64,000 nucleotides of DNA from Halomonas sp. KAO. GTDB taxonomy: Bacteria > Pseudomonadota > Gammaproteobacteria > Pseudomonadales > Halomonadaceae. Positions 44,475 to 53,109 of the stretch are shown one piece after another (the stretch's first letter is position 1; the number at the start of each line of letters is the position of its first letter). The notes under the pieces were generated by a model. It had not been told where the DNA came from, made no database searches, and saw only the letters and a list, made by a program, of their open reading frames with translations. Position numbers and translations under genes: made by a program. The DNA is taken from NCBI RefSeq assembly GCF_015595025.1, contig NZ_JADNRL010000024.1, forward strand, positions 167,499-231,498. Reading direction: 5' to 3'.

Positions 44475-46700
44475 GTGGGCAGGCGACGAAAGGGTAGCGA
44501 ATGCCCTGAACTCGAGGCGCTACAGGGTAGCGGCCACGCGCTGCTGTCGATCGACGGGCTCTGGTGCCCGAGCTGCGCCGCCGCCACGGAGCAGGTGATC
44601 CAGCGTACCCCCGGAGTCAGCGAAGTCGGTGTCAGCTTCGCCACTTCCACTGCCCTGATACGCTGGGACCCAACGCGGCTGCAGCTGCGAGACCTGGCTC
44701 GCCGAGTCCGCCGGCTGGGCTACCGCCTGGGCCCGCCCATGAGCGCGGAGGAAACCCTCTCGCGCATCGACCGTCAGGTCGAGGGGCTCGGCATTCGTCT
44801 GGCGGTCGCGGCCTTCTTCGGCATGTGGACCATGCTGCCGTCGCTGCTGCTTTATCTCGACAGCGGCGGCATCGCCACTTCTCCCGCCGGTTGGTGGATC
44901 GCCTTCGCCGCGGGTATCGCGTCGCTCCCGGTGCTGGCCCTTACCGGCGGCCCGATCCTGCTGGCGGGCTGGCGCACCCTGCGCACCGGAGTGCCGGGCA
45001 TGGATACCCTGGTCGGCATCGGCGCCACTGCTGCCCTGGCCCTGTCGCTCTGGCAGCTCTACCGAGGCCAGGCCCACGTCTATTTCGATACCGCGGTGAT
45101 GCTGGTCACCCTGCTGACCCTGGGCCGCTTCATCGAGACCCGTACCCTGCGCCATGCGGCCCAGGCCATCGACGCCCTGCAGGATACCCTGCCGGAAACC
45201 GCGGACTGGCTGCAGGACGACGGCAAGTTCCAGCGAGTCGATGCGACGGGGGTTCCGCCGGGCGCCTTGATCCAGGTGCCCGCCGGCCAGCGAGTGCCGC
45301 TGGATGGCCGCCTGGTGGAAGGCCGGACCCAGCTGGACCGGGCGGTGCTGACCGGGGAATCCCTGCCGGTGGCCGCCGCCCCCGGAGACGCTATCGAGGC
45401 GGGCTGCGTCAACCTGGTCAGCCCTATCCTGGTGAGAGTCGAGGCCGGAGTGGGGCAGCGGCATATCGACCGTATCGGTGCGCGTATCGCCGAGGCGGCG
45501 GGAGCCAAGGGCGACACCCAGCGCCTGGCAGACGGCGTGGCCCGCTGGGTGGTGCCGGTGGCGCTGACCCTTGCCTTCTTGACCGGCCTGGTAAGCGCGC
45601 TGCTCGGCCTGCCCGCGCAGGAAGCGGTGCTGCGGGCGGTCTCGGTGCTGGTGGTGGCCTGCCCCTGCGCGGTGGGTATCGCCGTGCCGGTGGCCTACGT
45701 GACCGCCGCCAGCCAGGCGGCTCGCCAGGGCATCCTGTTTCGCCACCCCGCGGCCCTCGAGACCATGGCCCGGATCGACCGGATACTCTTCGATAAGACC
45801 GGCACCCTCACCGAGGGACGGCTTGGCTTGCTGCGTGTCGAACGGCGCAGCGACAGCGCCCTCGACGACGCCGCCCTGATTGCCCTGGCCGCCTACGCTG
45901 AACAGGGCGTCGATCATCCCATCGCTCAGGCACTGCAAGACGCTACCGGTGAAAACCCTTCGATGGTGTCAGCGGCGCCCGTTCGGCGCCACCAGCGCGG
46001 GGTCAGCCGCGAGGACTCCCATTGGGGCCGTATTCTGGTGGGCAGCCGCGCCTTCCTGAGCCAGCAGGGTATTGCCTGTAACGACGCGGATGACCACGAT
46101 GTGACAAGCCCCGATATTCAGCTACGGGTCGAGCTGGCGGTAGCCGGACGATGGCTGGCGACCCTGGTGCTGGAGGATCGTTTGCGGGAGGATGCCCCGG
46201 CGGCGATACGACGCCTGCATGATCAAGGGATCGAATGCGCCATCGTTACCGGCGACGCCCGAGCTCCAGCCGATCGGATAGCCGAGCGTCTTGGTATCTC
46301 GAAGCAGCGGGTCCATGCGGATTGCACCCCGGAAGCCAAGGCTCTGATCGTCAAGCATACTCGAGGCAGTGTTGCCTTCGCCGGTGACGGCATCAATGAT
46401 GGCCCAGCCCTGGCCCAGGCAGCGATCGGCCTGTCCGTGGCGGACGCCAGCAGCACCGCCACCGCGGCGGCCGGTGTGGCCATTGCCGAGGGCGGTGTCG
46501 GTCGAGTCGCCGATGCCCGGGCGTTCGCCCGGCATGCCTATGGCGTCATGCGCCAGAACCTGGCGTTCGCGCTGATCTATAATGCCCTGGGCTTGAGCCT
46601 TGCTGCCTTCGGCGCTATTCCGCCGGTGGTCGCCGTTATTGCCATGGCGATGAGTTCGCTGACCGTGGTGGCTAATGCCACGCGACTGGCGGCACAGTAG
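44475..46700 (+). CDS. ccoI: Copper-translocating P-type ATPase, CcoI/CopA2-type
   Basis: The 741-aa P1B ATPase has one heavy-metal-associated domain (LWCPSCAAA, Cys31/Cys34), the membrane CPC metal site at 396-398, TGES in the actuator domain, the phosphorylation motif DKTGT starting at Asp440, and GDGIND near the end. A single metal-binding domain and linkage to cco genes fit CcoI/FixI, which exports Cu+ slowly for insertion into the CuB site of cbb3 oxidases. It starts with GTG four bases after tsdA and lacks a strong ribosome-binding site, so it is probably translated by coupling. ccoG and ccoH are not present in the cluster. Confidence 0.9.
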   Translation: MGRRRKGSECPELEALQGSGHALLSIDGLWCPSCAAATEQVIQRTPGVSEVGVSFATSTALIRWDPTRLQLRDLARRVRRLGYRLGPPMSAEETLSRIDRQVEGLGIRLAVAAFFGMWTMLPSLLLYLDSGGIATSPAGWWIAFAAGIASLPVLALTGGPILLAGWRTLRTGVPGMDTLVGIGATAALALSLWQLYRGQAHVYFDTAVMLVTLLTLGRFIETRTLRHAAQAIDALQDTLPETADWLQDDGKFQRVDATGVPPGALIQVPAGQRVPLDGRLVEGRTQLDRAVLTGESLPVAAAPGDAIEAGCVNLVSPILVRVEAGVGQRHIDRIGARIAEAAGAKGDTQRLADGVARWVVPVALTLAFLTGLVSALLGLPAQEAVLRAVSVLVVACPCAVGIAVPVAYVTAASQAARQGILFRHPAALETMARIDRILFDKTGTLTEGRLGLLRVERRSDSALDDAALIALAAYAEQGVDHPIAQALQDATGENPSMVSAAPVRRHQRGVSREDSHWGRILVGSRAFLSQQGIACNDADDHDVTSPDIQLRVELAVAGRWLATLVLEDRLREDAPAAIRRLHDQGIECAIVTGDARAPADRIAERLGISKQRVHADCTPEAKALIVKHTRGSVAFAGDGINDGPALAQAAIGLSVADASSTATAAAGVAIAEGGVGRVADARAFARHAYGVMRQNLAFALIYNALGLSLAAFGAIPPVVAVIAMAMSSLTVVANATRLAAQ

Positions 46701-46762
46701 CCGGCGAAGGCGACATCAGATGCCAGGATGACACGGTAACCCTCGCCCTCGAGCCCGCTGGT

Positions 46763-46814
46763 GGCGACACTCGGGAGACCAATCATCCGGTTGCCGTGGC
46801 CGAACGGTTCTATT
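46763..46814 (+). repeat. Right flanking direct repeat of the oxidase cluster
   Basis: Partner of the segment at 39348-39398, in the same orientation, about 82 per cent identical by hand alignment with one gap. It lies 63 bases after the ATPase stop, in the gap before murU. Confidence 0.8.
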
Positions 46815-46897
46815 AGTTCGGCAACCCAAGAGGCCATCCTGACCGCCTTGATTATCGCCACCGCAACACAGGCGACGATGCAGGAATCTGCTCCCGC

Positions 46898-47578
46898 TTA
46901 GTGTCGGGGGCGCCTTGGCACCAGCACCTCGCCCAGCATTCGGAGTCTCTCCGGCGTGCCCACATCGACCCATTGACCGCGGTGGTGGTGGCCGGCCACG
47001 CGCTCCTCGGCCATGGCGCGGCGCAGCAGTGGCGCCAGGGCGAAGGCGCCGGGAGGCTCGTCGGCCACCAGCGCCGGGTCGAGCAGGCTGATGCCCGAGA
47101 AGGTGAGCCGCGGCTCACCCTGGGGGTGCACCCGGCCATCGGCGTCGAGGTGGAAATCGCCATCCGGGTGATGCGCGGGATTGTCCACCAGCACCAGCCG
47201 CGCCAGGTCGCCGTCGCCGAGCGCGGGCAGTGTGGTCGGGTCGAGGTCGCACCAGATATCCCCGTTGACCAGCAGGAAGGGCGTGTTACCAAGCAGCGGC
47301 AGCGCCCGCTGGATGCCGCCGCCGGTTTCCAGGGGCGTCTCCTCCCGGCTCCAGGCGATGGAAACGCCGCAAGAGCTGCCATCCCCGAGCGCCTCGATGA
47401 TCTGTTCGGCGCGATAGCTGACGTTGATCACGACCTCACGGATGCCCGCCGCGCGCAGCCGTTCGAGGTGGTGAACGATCAGTGGCTTGCTGCCCACCCG
47501 CAGCAGTGGCTTGGGGCAGTGGTCGGTGAGCGGTCGCATGCGGGTGCCGAGGCCGGCGGCCAGGATCATCGCCTTCAT
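46898..47578 (-). CDS. murU: N-acetylmuramate alpha-1-phosphate uridylyltransferase
   Basis: The 226-aa nucleotidyltransferase begins [19 protein letters not shown], the sugar-nucleotide transferase signature, with [14 protein letters not shown] and [10 protein letters not shown] downstream. With the adjacent AmgK it forms the cell-wall recycling route known in Pseudomonas, which converts MurNAc-1-phosphate to UDP-MurNAc, bypassing MurA and MurB and conferring intrinsic fosfomycin tolerance. The ATG overlaps the amgK stop (ATGA), confirming an amgK-murU operon. Confidence 0.92.
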   Translation of the reverse strand: MKAMILAAGLGTRMRPLTDHCPKPLLRVGSKPLIVHHLERLRAAGIREVVINVSYRAEQIIEALGDGSSCGVSIAWSREETPLETGGGIQRALPLLGNTPFLLVNGDIWCDLDPTTLPALGDGDLARLVLVDNPAHHPDGDFHLDADGRVHPQGEPRLTFSGISLLDPALVADEPPGAFALAPLLRRAMAEERVAGHHHRGQWVDVGTPERLRMLGEVLVPRRPRH

Positions 47579-48597
47579 GTGCTCGCCTCCAGCCGGGTGA
47601 CCAGGGCCGGCCGGAAGGTGTCGGACAGCCAGGTCTTGAAGGCGTCGTGTCCCTCCAGGCCCGCCAGGCTGTCCTCGAGATGATCGAGGAAGTGGGGCAG
47701 GCGCTCGAGATAACCCGATTTCTGGTCGCGCAGGGTCAGGCGGCAGAAGATGCCCAGGACCTTGAGCGAGCGCTGGGCGGCCATGGCGTTGGCCTGGGCC
47801 AGGAAGTCGGCCTCCGTGGTGCGGGAGGGGAGGCGACCGTCGGCGATCGCGCGGTGTCGGAAGGCCTCGACCCAGGCGGCGAAGCGCGGCGCGTCGAAGC
47901 GGCAGTAGCGGCCGCGCAGCAGCGAGACCAGATCGTAGTTGAGTGGGCCGGCGACGGCGTCCTGGAAATCGATCAACACCAGGGCGTCATCGCGAACCAT
48001 CAGGTTCATGGCATCGAAGTCGCGATGCACGGTGACCATCGGCTGGGCCAGCGCCGGCTCCACCAGGGCCTGGCGTAGCGCCGTCCAGCTCGCGGGGGGC
48101 TCCAGGCCAAGCCATTCGCCCAGGCACCACTCGGGGAAGAGCTCCAGCTCACGCTCGAGCAGGGCGGCATCGAAGCGTGGCAGGGTTTCGGGTCCGGCGC
48201 GATTCTGGAGATCATGGAGCAGCGCCATGGCGCGCTCGTGCCAGGTCGTCGTCGCGGCGTCATCGTTGAAGCAGTGCTGCAGTGGCGTATCCCCGAGATC
48301 CTCCAGTTCGATGAATCCCGCCTCCAGGTCGACCGAGTAGAGGTGCGGCACCGGGAGCCCGGCGGCCTCCCAGCGACGGGCGATGGCCACGAAGGGGCCG
48401 CTATCCTCCTGGTCGGGTGGGGCATCCATCAGGATACGGGTGGTGTCATCGGGCAGGGCAAGTCGGTAGTAGCGGCGGAAGCTGGCGTCACCGGCGGCCA
48501 GGCGCAGCTCGAAGGCATCGGGCGCCAGGGCATGGCGCTCGGCGGCCCAGCGGGTGAGCCGTTCGTGGCGCGAGGCGTCGGAGGCGGCGTCGGTCAT
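47575..48597 (-). CDS. amgK: N-acetylmuramate/N-acetylglucosamine anomeric kinase
   Basis: The 340-aa protein is an APH-type phosphotransferase: [12 protein letters not shown] at the ATP site, [13 protein letters not shown] with the catalytic Asp, and [20 protein letters not shown]. AmgK phosphorylates C1 of MurNAc and GlcNAc released during murein turnover. The start at 48597 ([14 protein letters not shown]) is preferred over 48645. It is divergent from lptD with 140 bp between, an arrangement conserved in Pseudomonas. Confidence 0.92.
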   Translation of the reverse strand: MTDAASDASRHERLTRWAAERHALAPDAFELRLAAGDASFRRYYRLALPDDTTRILMDAPPDQEDSGPFVAIARRWEAAGLPVPHLYSVDLEAGFIELEDLGDTPLQHCFNDDAATTTWHERAMALLHDLQNRAGPETLPRFDAALLERELELFPEWCLGEWLGLEPPASWTALRQALVEPALAQPMVTVHRDFDAMNLMVRDDALVLIDFQDAVAGPLNYDLVSLLRGRYCRFDAPRFAAWVEAFRHRAIADGRLPSRTTEADFLAQANAMAAQRSLKVLGIFCRLTLRDQKSGYLERLPHFLDHLEDSLAGLEGHDAFKTWLSDTFRPALVTRLEAST

Positions 48598-48699
48598 GGA
48601 TGAGGCTCCAGTCGGTATGTCCGGTTGACGGTCGTGGGCAGGCACCGCATGCTGGGCGCTGCGCCGTCACCGCCGGCAGGACAGGCCGACGGCGGCCTG

Positions 48700-48705
48700 T
48701 ATAAT
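48700..48705 (+). promoter_or_regulatory. Consensus -10 (TATAAT) upstream of lptD
   Basis: TATAAT lies 32 bp before the lptD start codon. The -35 (CAGGAC at 17-bp spacing) is weak. Confidence 0.55.
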
Positions 48706-48737
48706 AGCGTTTCACCCCGCCAAGGACATCGACCAAC

Positions 48738-51170
48738 ATGGGCAAACGACTCTCATGGACAGCCCTCGCGGGCCTGGCGACCGCGGCGTTTGCCGGAGGT
48801 CCGCTGCAGGCGGCTCCCCCGGAGTCGTTGCCTGCCGAACAGCTGGACTTTCAGGCCTGGGGCGACGAGCGCCCCGCGGATGCCCGATGTCGTGGGCGAT
48901 ATGTGATGCCCGGCTATCGCCTGCCGCCGCCGGAGCCCGGCAAGGTGGCCAGCGAATCGACGAGCGCCCACTACGGCGAGGATGGCGAGACCCTGCTGCG
49001 GGGCGAGGTCGTGCTGCGCCGCGATACCGCCCAGCTCGAGACCCCCGAGGTGCGCGTGCCCCCCAGTCGGGAACGCGCCTACGCCGAGGGCCCCATGGCA
49101 TTGCGCGACCAGGGGCTGCTGGTGCGGGGCAGTGCCGCCGAGCTCTCGCTGGTCAACGATGCGGCGAGCATCGACGAGGCCCACTATGTGGTTCACGACC
49201 AGCGCCTGCGTGGGGATGCCGAGCGCCTGGCACGCCTCGAGGATGGCCGCTATCGGCTCTCCTCGGCGAGCTTCACCACCTGCGACCCGGGCGACAATCT
49301 TTGGCGCCTGGTGGGCGGTGATGTCGTGCTCGACCGGGAAAGCGGCTTCGGTACCGCCCGCCATGCCCGGCTGGAGGTGAAGGATGTTCCGGTCTTCTAC
49401 TGGCCCTGGGTGCGCTTTCCCATCGATGATCGCCGGCATACCGGCTTCCTGTGGCCGACGGTGGGCTTCTCCAGCGACTCGCTGGACTATGCCCAGCCCT
49501 TCTACTGGAATATCGCCCCGGACCAGGACGCCACCATCACGCCGCGCTGGATCAGCGACAGCGGGCTGCTGCTGGGTGGCCAGTACCGCTATCTGTTCCC
49601 TTCCGCGGCCGGTCAGGTCGAGGGCGCCTGGTTGGGCAGCGATGATGCCGGCAGCAGCGACAACCCCAATGACCCACCGCGGCGCTTCGAGGGCGAGGAG
49701 CGCTGGTACCTCGACTATCGCCATGCCGGCACCCTGGACCCCCGCACCCGCTATCGGCTGCGCTACGGGGCGGCCAGCGACGGTCGCTACTTCGATGATT
49801 TCGGCAGCGACTTCGCCGAGCAGAACACCTCGGCGATGCCGCGGCTGGCCCAGATCGATTACCGCGGTGACACCTGGCGCCTCGATGCTCGCGCCCAGGG
49901 GTTCCAGAAGCTCGACGACCCGCTGCTGGAGCAGGACAAGCCCTTCTACCGCCTGCCCAGTCTCAGCGCCTCTGCCCGCTGGCGTCAGGAGAGCGGCTTC
50001 TATCAGCAGTGGCGAAGCAACTACAGTTACTTCTGGCGCGACGTCGAGGAAAGCGAGATTCCTCAGGTGCGGGAGGCGGCCATCGGCTCCCGGCTGCATC
50101 TGTCGCCGGCCCTGGGCTGGCGCTTCGACACGAGCTGGGGCCACCTCGAGCCGCGCCTCGAGTGGCTGGGTACCGCCTATGAGCTGGACTACGGTAACCG
50201 TGACGTCGGCGACCGCGATACCAGCCTGACCCGCAGCGTGCCGGTCACCTCCGTGGATGCCGGCCTGGTCTTCGAGCGTGAGCTCGACCTGGGCGGCCGT
50301 GGCTATCGCCAGACCCTGGAGCCGAGAGCCAACTACGCCTATGTGCCGGCCCGTGACCAGAGCGACTTCCCCGACTTCGACACCAGCGAGCGCGCCTTCT
50401 CCTGGGGCCAGCTGTGGTCGCCCCACCGCTTCTCGGGCAGCGATCGGGTCGGTGATCTCAACCGCCTCTCCCTGGGCGTGGCGTCGCGCCTGCTGGAAGA
50501 TGACAGCGGCCGCCAGCGCCTCTCCCTGGGGCTGGGGCAGGCGCTCTACTTCGAGGATCGCACGATCGACATGGCGGGCAACCCCGACGAGCTGCCGGCC
50601 AATGGTGCCGATCGCTATCGCGCCACCCGGGATCGCTCGCCGCTGGTGGCGAATGCCGACTGGCAGGTCACCGAACGCTGGCGTACCCGCTGGCAGTGGC
50701 TCTATGACGACGACCGGGAGCGTACCGAGCGTACCGGGGTCGACCTGCAGTATCGCTCGCCCCAGGGGCATGCATTGAACCTCGGCTATCACTGGGAGCT
50801 CGAAGGCTTCGACCCCTCGCTGGACCGGGGTGACGATGACTTCCGTGACTACGATCGCGAGGAGTATGACGTCTCGTTTGCGTGGCAGGCCGGCCGGAGC
50901 CTCGACCTGATCGGTCGTCTGCTCTACGACAATACCAACGACCGCTCCCTGGAGCAGCTGGCCGGGGTGCAGTGGAACGACTGCTGCTACGGCGTGCAGC
51001 TGGTGTGGCGCGAGTGGATCGATGACAACGACACCGGCGCCGTGACCGATGACTTCACCGACCGCGGGATCTTCCTGCGCTTCGTGTTCAAGGGGCTCGG
51101 CGGCGTGGGCCGCGAGGCCGACAGCTACTTCGAGGAGGCCATTCCCGGCTACCGCAGCACCGCCTTCTAG
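48738..51170 (+). CDS. lptD: LPS-assembly protein LptD
   Basis: The 810-aa precursor has a signal peptide (cleavage after QAA near residue 25), an N-terminal periplasmic OstA domain (ESTSAHYGEDGETLLRGEVVL) and a large C-terminal beta barrel rich in aromatic strands (VKDVPVFYWPWVRFPIDDR; QWNDCCYGVQLVWREW). Cys residues near 54, 179 and the CC pair near 751 fit the disulfides needed for LptD maturation. With LptE it inserts lipopolysaccharide into the outer membrane. It heads the lptD-surA-pdxA-rsmA-apaG-apaH block, the usual proteobacterial order. Confidence 0.95.
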   Translation: MGKRLSWTALAGLATAAFAGGPLQAAPPESLPAEQLDFQAWGDERPADARCRGRYVMPGYRLPPPEPGKVASESTSAHYGEDGETLLRGEVVLRRDTAQLETPEVRVPPSRERAYAEGPMALRDQGLLVRGSAAELSLVNDAASIDEAHYVVHDQRLRGDAERLARLEDGRYRLSSASFTTCDPGDNLWRLVGGDVVLDRESGFGTARHARLEVKDVPVFYWPWVRFPIDDRRHTGFLWPTVGFSSDSLDYAQPFYWNIAPDQDATITPRWISDSGLLLGGQYRYLFPSAAGQVEGAWLGSDDAGSSDNPNDPPRRFEGEERWYLDYRHAGTLDPRTRYRLRYGAASDGRYFDDFGSDFAEQNTSAMPRLAQIDYRGDTWRLDARAQGFQKLDDPLLEQDKPFYRLPSLSASARWRQESGFYQQWRSNYSYFWRDVEESEIPQVREAAIGSRLHLSPALGWRFDTSWGHLEPRLEWLGTAYELDYGNRDVGDRDTSLTRSVPVTSVDAGLVFERELDLGGRGYRQTLEPRANYAYVPARDQSDFPDFDTSERAFSWGQLWSPHRFSGSDRVGDLNRLSLGVASRLLEDDSGRQRLSLGLGQALYFEDRTIDMAGNPDELPANGADRYRATRDRSPLVANADWQVTERWRTRWQWLYDDDRERTERTGVDLQYRSPQGHALNLGYHWELEGFDPSLDRGDDDFRDYDREEYDVSFAWQAGRSLDLIGRLLYDNTNDRSLEQLAGVQWNDCCYGVQLVWREWIDDNDTGAVTDDFTDRGIFLRFVFKGLGGVGREADSYFEEAIPGYRSTAF

Positions 51171-51197
51171 GCCGGGATGGCCCGTTAGAGAGGAAAG

Positions 51198-51872
51198 ATG
51201 AAAGGACAGCACACCATGCGTAGTCGCCGTACCCCCCTCCTGGCCGCCGGCCTGGCGATGGCGCTGGGCCTCGCCGTGGTGCCGTTCGGCACCCAGGCCC
51301 AGGAGTTCACCTCCAGCCAGCGCCAGGCCCTGGACCATATCGTGGCGGTGGTCAACGAGGGGGCGATCATGCATAGCCAGCTCGAGGAGCGTATCGCCCA
51401 GGTACGCAGCCAGATGAGCGCCCAGCAGCAGGAGCTTCCCCCGGAAAGGGTGCTGCGCCAGCAGATCCTGGAGCAGATGATCCTCGAGGAGATCCAGTGG
51501 CAGATGGCCGAGGAGTCCGGCCTCACGGTGGACGACACCGAGCTCAATCGTCAGGTGCGTGGCATCGCCGAGCGCAATGGCATGAGCCTGGAGCAGTTTG
51601 CCGACGCCCTGGAGGCCGATGGCCTGACGCTGGCCAGCGTGCGGGAGGAGATACGTCGCGAAATTACGCTGCGCCAGCTTCAGCAGCGTCGTGTCGGCAG
51701 CCGAGTCAGTCTCTCCGAGCGGGAGGTGGAGCGTTTCATGGCGCAGCAGGACGTCACCCGCGAGCAGGCCCAGCAGGCCCTCTTCCAGCGCAAGGCCAAC
51801 GCCGAGCTCGAGGCCTGGCTACAGGAGATCCGCTCCCAGGCCTTCGTCGACAATCGCCTCGACGCGCGCTGA
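51198..51872 (+). CDS. surA: SurA-type periplasmic chaperone lacking both parvulin domains
   Basis: The 224-aa protein has a signal peptide (cleavage after QAQ near residue 35), the SurA N-terminal chaperone domain (DHIVAVVNEGAIMHSQLEERI onward to about 180) and directly the C-terminal SurA helix (QRKANAELEAWLQEIRSQAFVD). E. coli SurA is 428 aa with two peptidyl-prolyl isomerase domains between these parts; none is present here and the frame is intact. In E. coli the N- plus C-terminal unit alone keeps most chaperone activity. Position between lptD and pdxA confirms orthology. AGAGGAAAG supports the 51198 start. Confidence 0.9.
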   Translation: MKGQHTMRSRRTPLLAAGLAMALGLAVVPFGTQAQEFTSSQRQALDHIVAVVNEGAIMHSQLEERIAQVRSQMSAQQQELPPERVLRQQILEQMILEEIQWQMAEESGLTVDDTELNRQVRGIAERNGMSLEQFADALEADGLTLASVREEIRREITLRQLQQRRVGSRVSLSEREVERFMAQQDVTREQAQQALFQRKANAELEAWLQEIRSQAFVDNRLDAR

Positions 51873-52915
51873 TGACGACGCCAGGCATGCCGCTGTTGGC
51901 GCTGACGACCGGCGAGCCGGCCGGGATCGGCCCGGATCTCGTCCTGAGACTGGCCGCGGAGGGGGTGGAAGATGCGCGGCTGGTGGCCGTGGGGGATCCG
52001 GCGCTGCTTGCCGAGCGCGCCTCCCGGCTGGGGCTCGACATCGAGCTGCTCCAGACAGCACCCGGCGAGGAGGTGCCATCGGCGGTTCCCGGTCGGCTTC
52101 CGGTATGGCCCGTGACGCTGCGTGAGCCGGCCCGACCGGGAGTGCTGGCGCCAGACAACGCCGCCTATGTGCTCGAGACCCTGGATGTGGCCATCGATGC
52201 CTGTCGGGCGGGGCACGCTCAGGGCATGGTCACCGCGCCGCTGCACAAGGGGGTGATCCTCGATGCGGGGCATGCGGGGTTTACCGGCCATACCGAGTAT
52301 CTGCGCGATGCCTGCGGCGTCGAGGAGGTGGTGATGATGCTTGCCACCGACGCCGCCCTGCATGCCGAGCGGCCCGACTGGGTGGAGGGGCCGTCACTGC
52401 GAGTGGCGCTGGCCACCACCCACCTGCCGTTGCGCGACGTGGCCGAAGCCATCACTGCGGAGCGTCTGACACGGGTGCTGCGCATTCTCGACGCCGATCT
52501 GAAGCGCTGGTTCGGGGTGACCACTCCGCGCATCGCGGTGTGCGGGCTCAACCCCCACGCCGGGGAGGGGGGCCATCTGGGGCGCGAGGAGATCGAGGTG
52601 ATCGAACCGGCGCTTGCGGCACTGCGCGACGAGGGGCTGACCCTCGATGGCCCGCTGCCCGCCGATACCCTGTTTACCCCGCGCCACCTGGCGGGCGTCG
52701 ATGCGGTGCTGGCCATGTATCATGACCAGGGCCTGCCGGTACTCAAGTATGCAGGGTTCGGCCGGGCCGCCAATATCACCCTGGGGCTGCCGCTGGTGCG
52801 TACCTCGGTGGATCACGGCACCGCCCTGGATCTGGCCGGCACGGGCCGTGCCGACCCGGGTAGCCTGCGGGTCGCCGTGGCCCTGGCCGCGGAGATGGCC
52901 GGCCGCGGTGCGTGA
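51872..52915 (+). CDS. pdxA: 4-hydroxythreonine-4-phosphate dehydrogenase
   Basis: The 347-aa protein (E. coli 329) begins PLLALTTGEPAGIGPDL and has the metal and substrate motifs GHTEYL, GLNPHAGEGG and AMYHDQGLPVLKY. It oxidises 4-phosphohydroxythreonine in pyridoxal phosphate synthesis, NAD-dependent. The start at 51872 forms a TGATG overlap with surA; the frame to 51497 is a shadow. A hairpin at 52975-52996 follows the gene. Confidence 0.94.
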   Translation: MTTPGMPLLALTTGEPAGIGPDLVLRLAAEGVEDARLVAVGDPALLAERASRLGLDIELLQTAPGEEVPSAVPGRLPVWPVTLREPARPGVLAPDNAAYVLETLDVAIDACRAGHAQGMVTAPLHKGVILDAGHAGFTGHTEYLRDACGVEEVVMMLATDAALHAERPDWVEGPSLRVALATTHLPLRDVAEAITAERLTRVLRILDADLKRWFGVTTPRIAVCGLNPHAGEGGHLGREEIEVIEPALAALRDEGLTLDGPLPADTLFTPRHLAGVDAVLAMYHDQGLPVLKYAGFGRAANITLGLPLVRTSVDHGTALDLAGTGRADPGSLRVAVALAAEMAGRGA

Positions 52916-52974
52916 AGCTTAACGAAAACGCGAGTGGCGCTCGAGGGGCGACGGGGACAGGTCGAAGCGGAGGT

Positions 52975-52996
52975 CCGATTCCAGGGAAGGAATCGG
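52975..52996 (+). terminator. Hairpin between pdxA and rsmA
   Basis: CCGATTCC-AGGGAA-GGAATCGG, an 8-bp perfect stem in the 194-bp gap. It has no T-run. It may separate the lptD-surA-pdxA and rsmA-apaG-apaH transcription units. Confidence 0.4.
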
Positions 52997-53109
52997 TAGC
53001 GTACAGGGAGGTATTCACAGCGCCTCCGCGAAGGGCCTGTCGCCGGGTCAGCCCCGAGAAAGCGGCACTGCGATACTTGGACTATTTAGTGATAGAAGGA
53101 CACTCCTGA

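Noticed and set aside
46577-46861. Leftward ORF of 94 codons overlapping the ATPase end and the right flanking repeat
   Set aside because: Most of it is antisense to the ATPase. The similarity between the two flanking repeats does not show a third-position bias in this frame and contains an indel, so it does not look like a shared protein fragment.
48753-51374. 873-codon open frame on the minus strand
   Set aside because: It is antisense to lptD and the start of surA and has no recognisable domain; it is a GC-bias shadow.
52912-53109. Short ORF between pdxA and rsmA
   Set aside because: It overlaps the pdxA stop, has no ribosome-binding site and spans an intergenic hairpin; composition is not protein-like.
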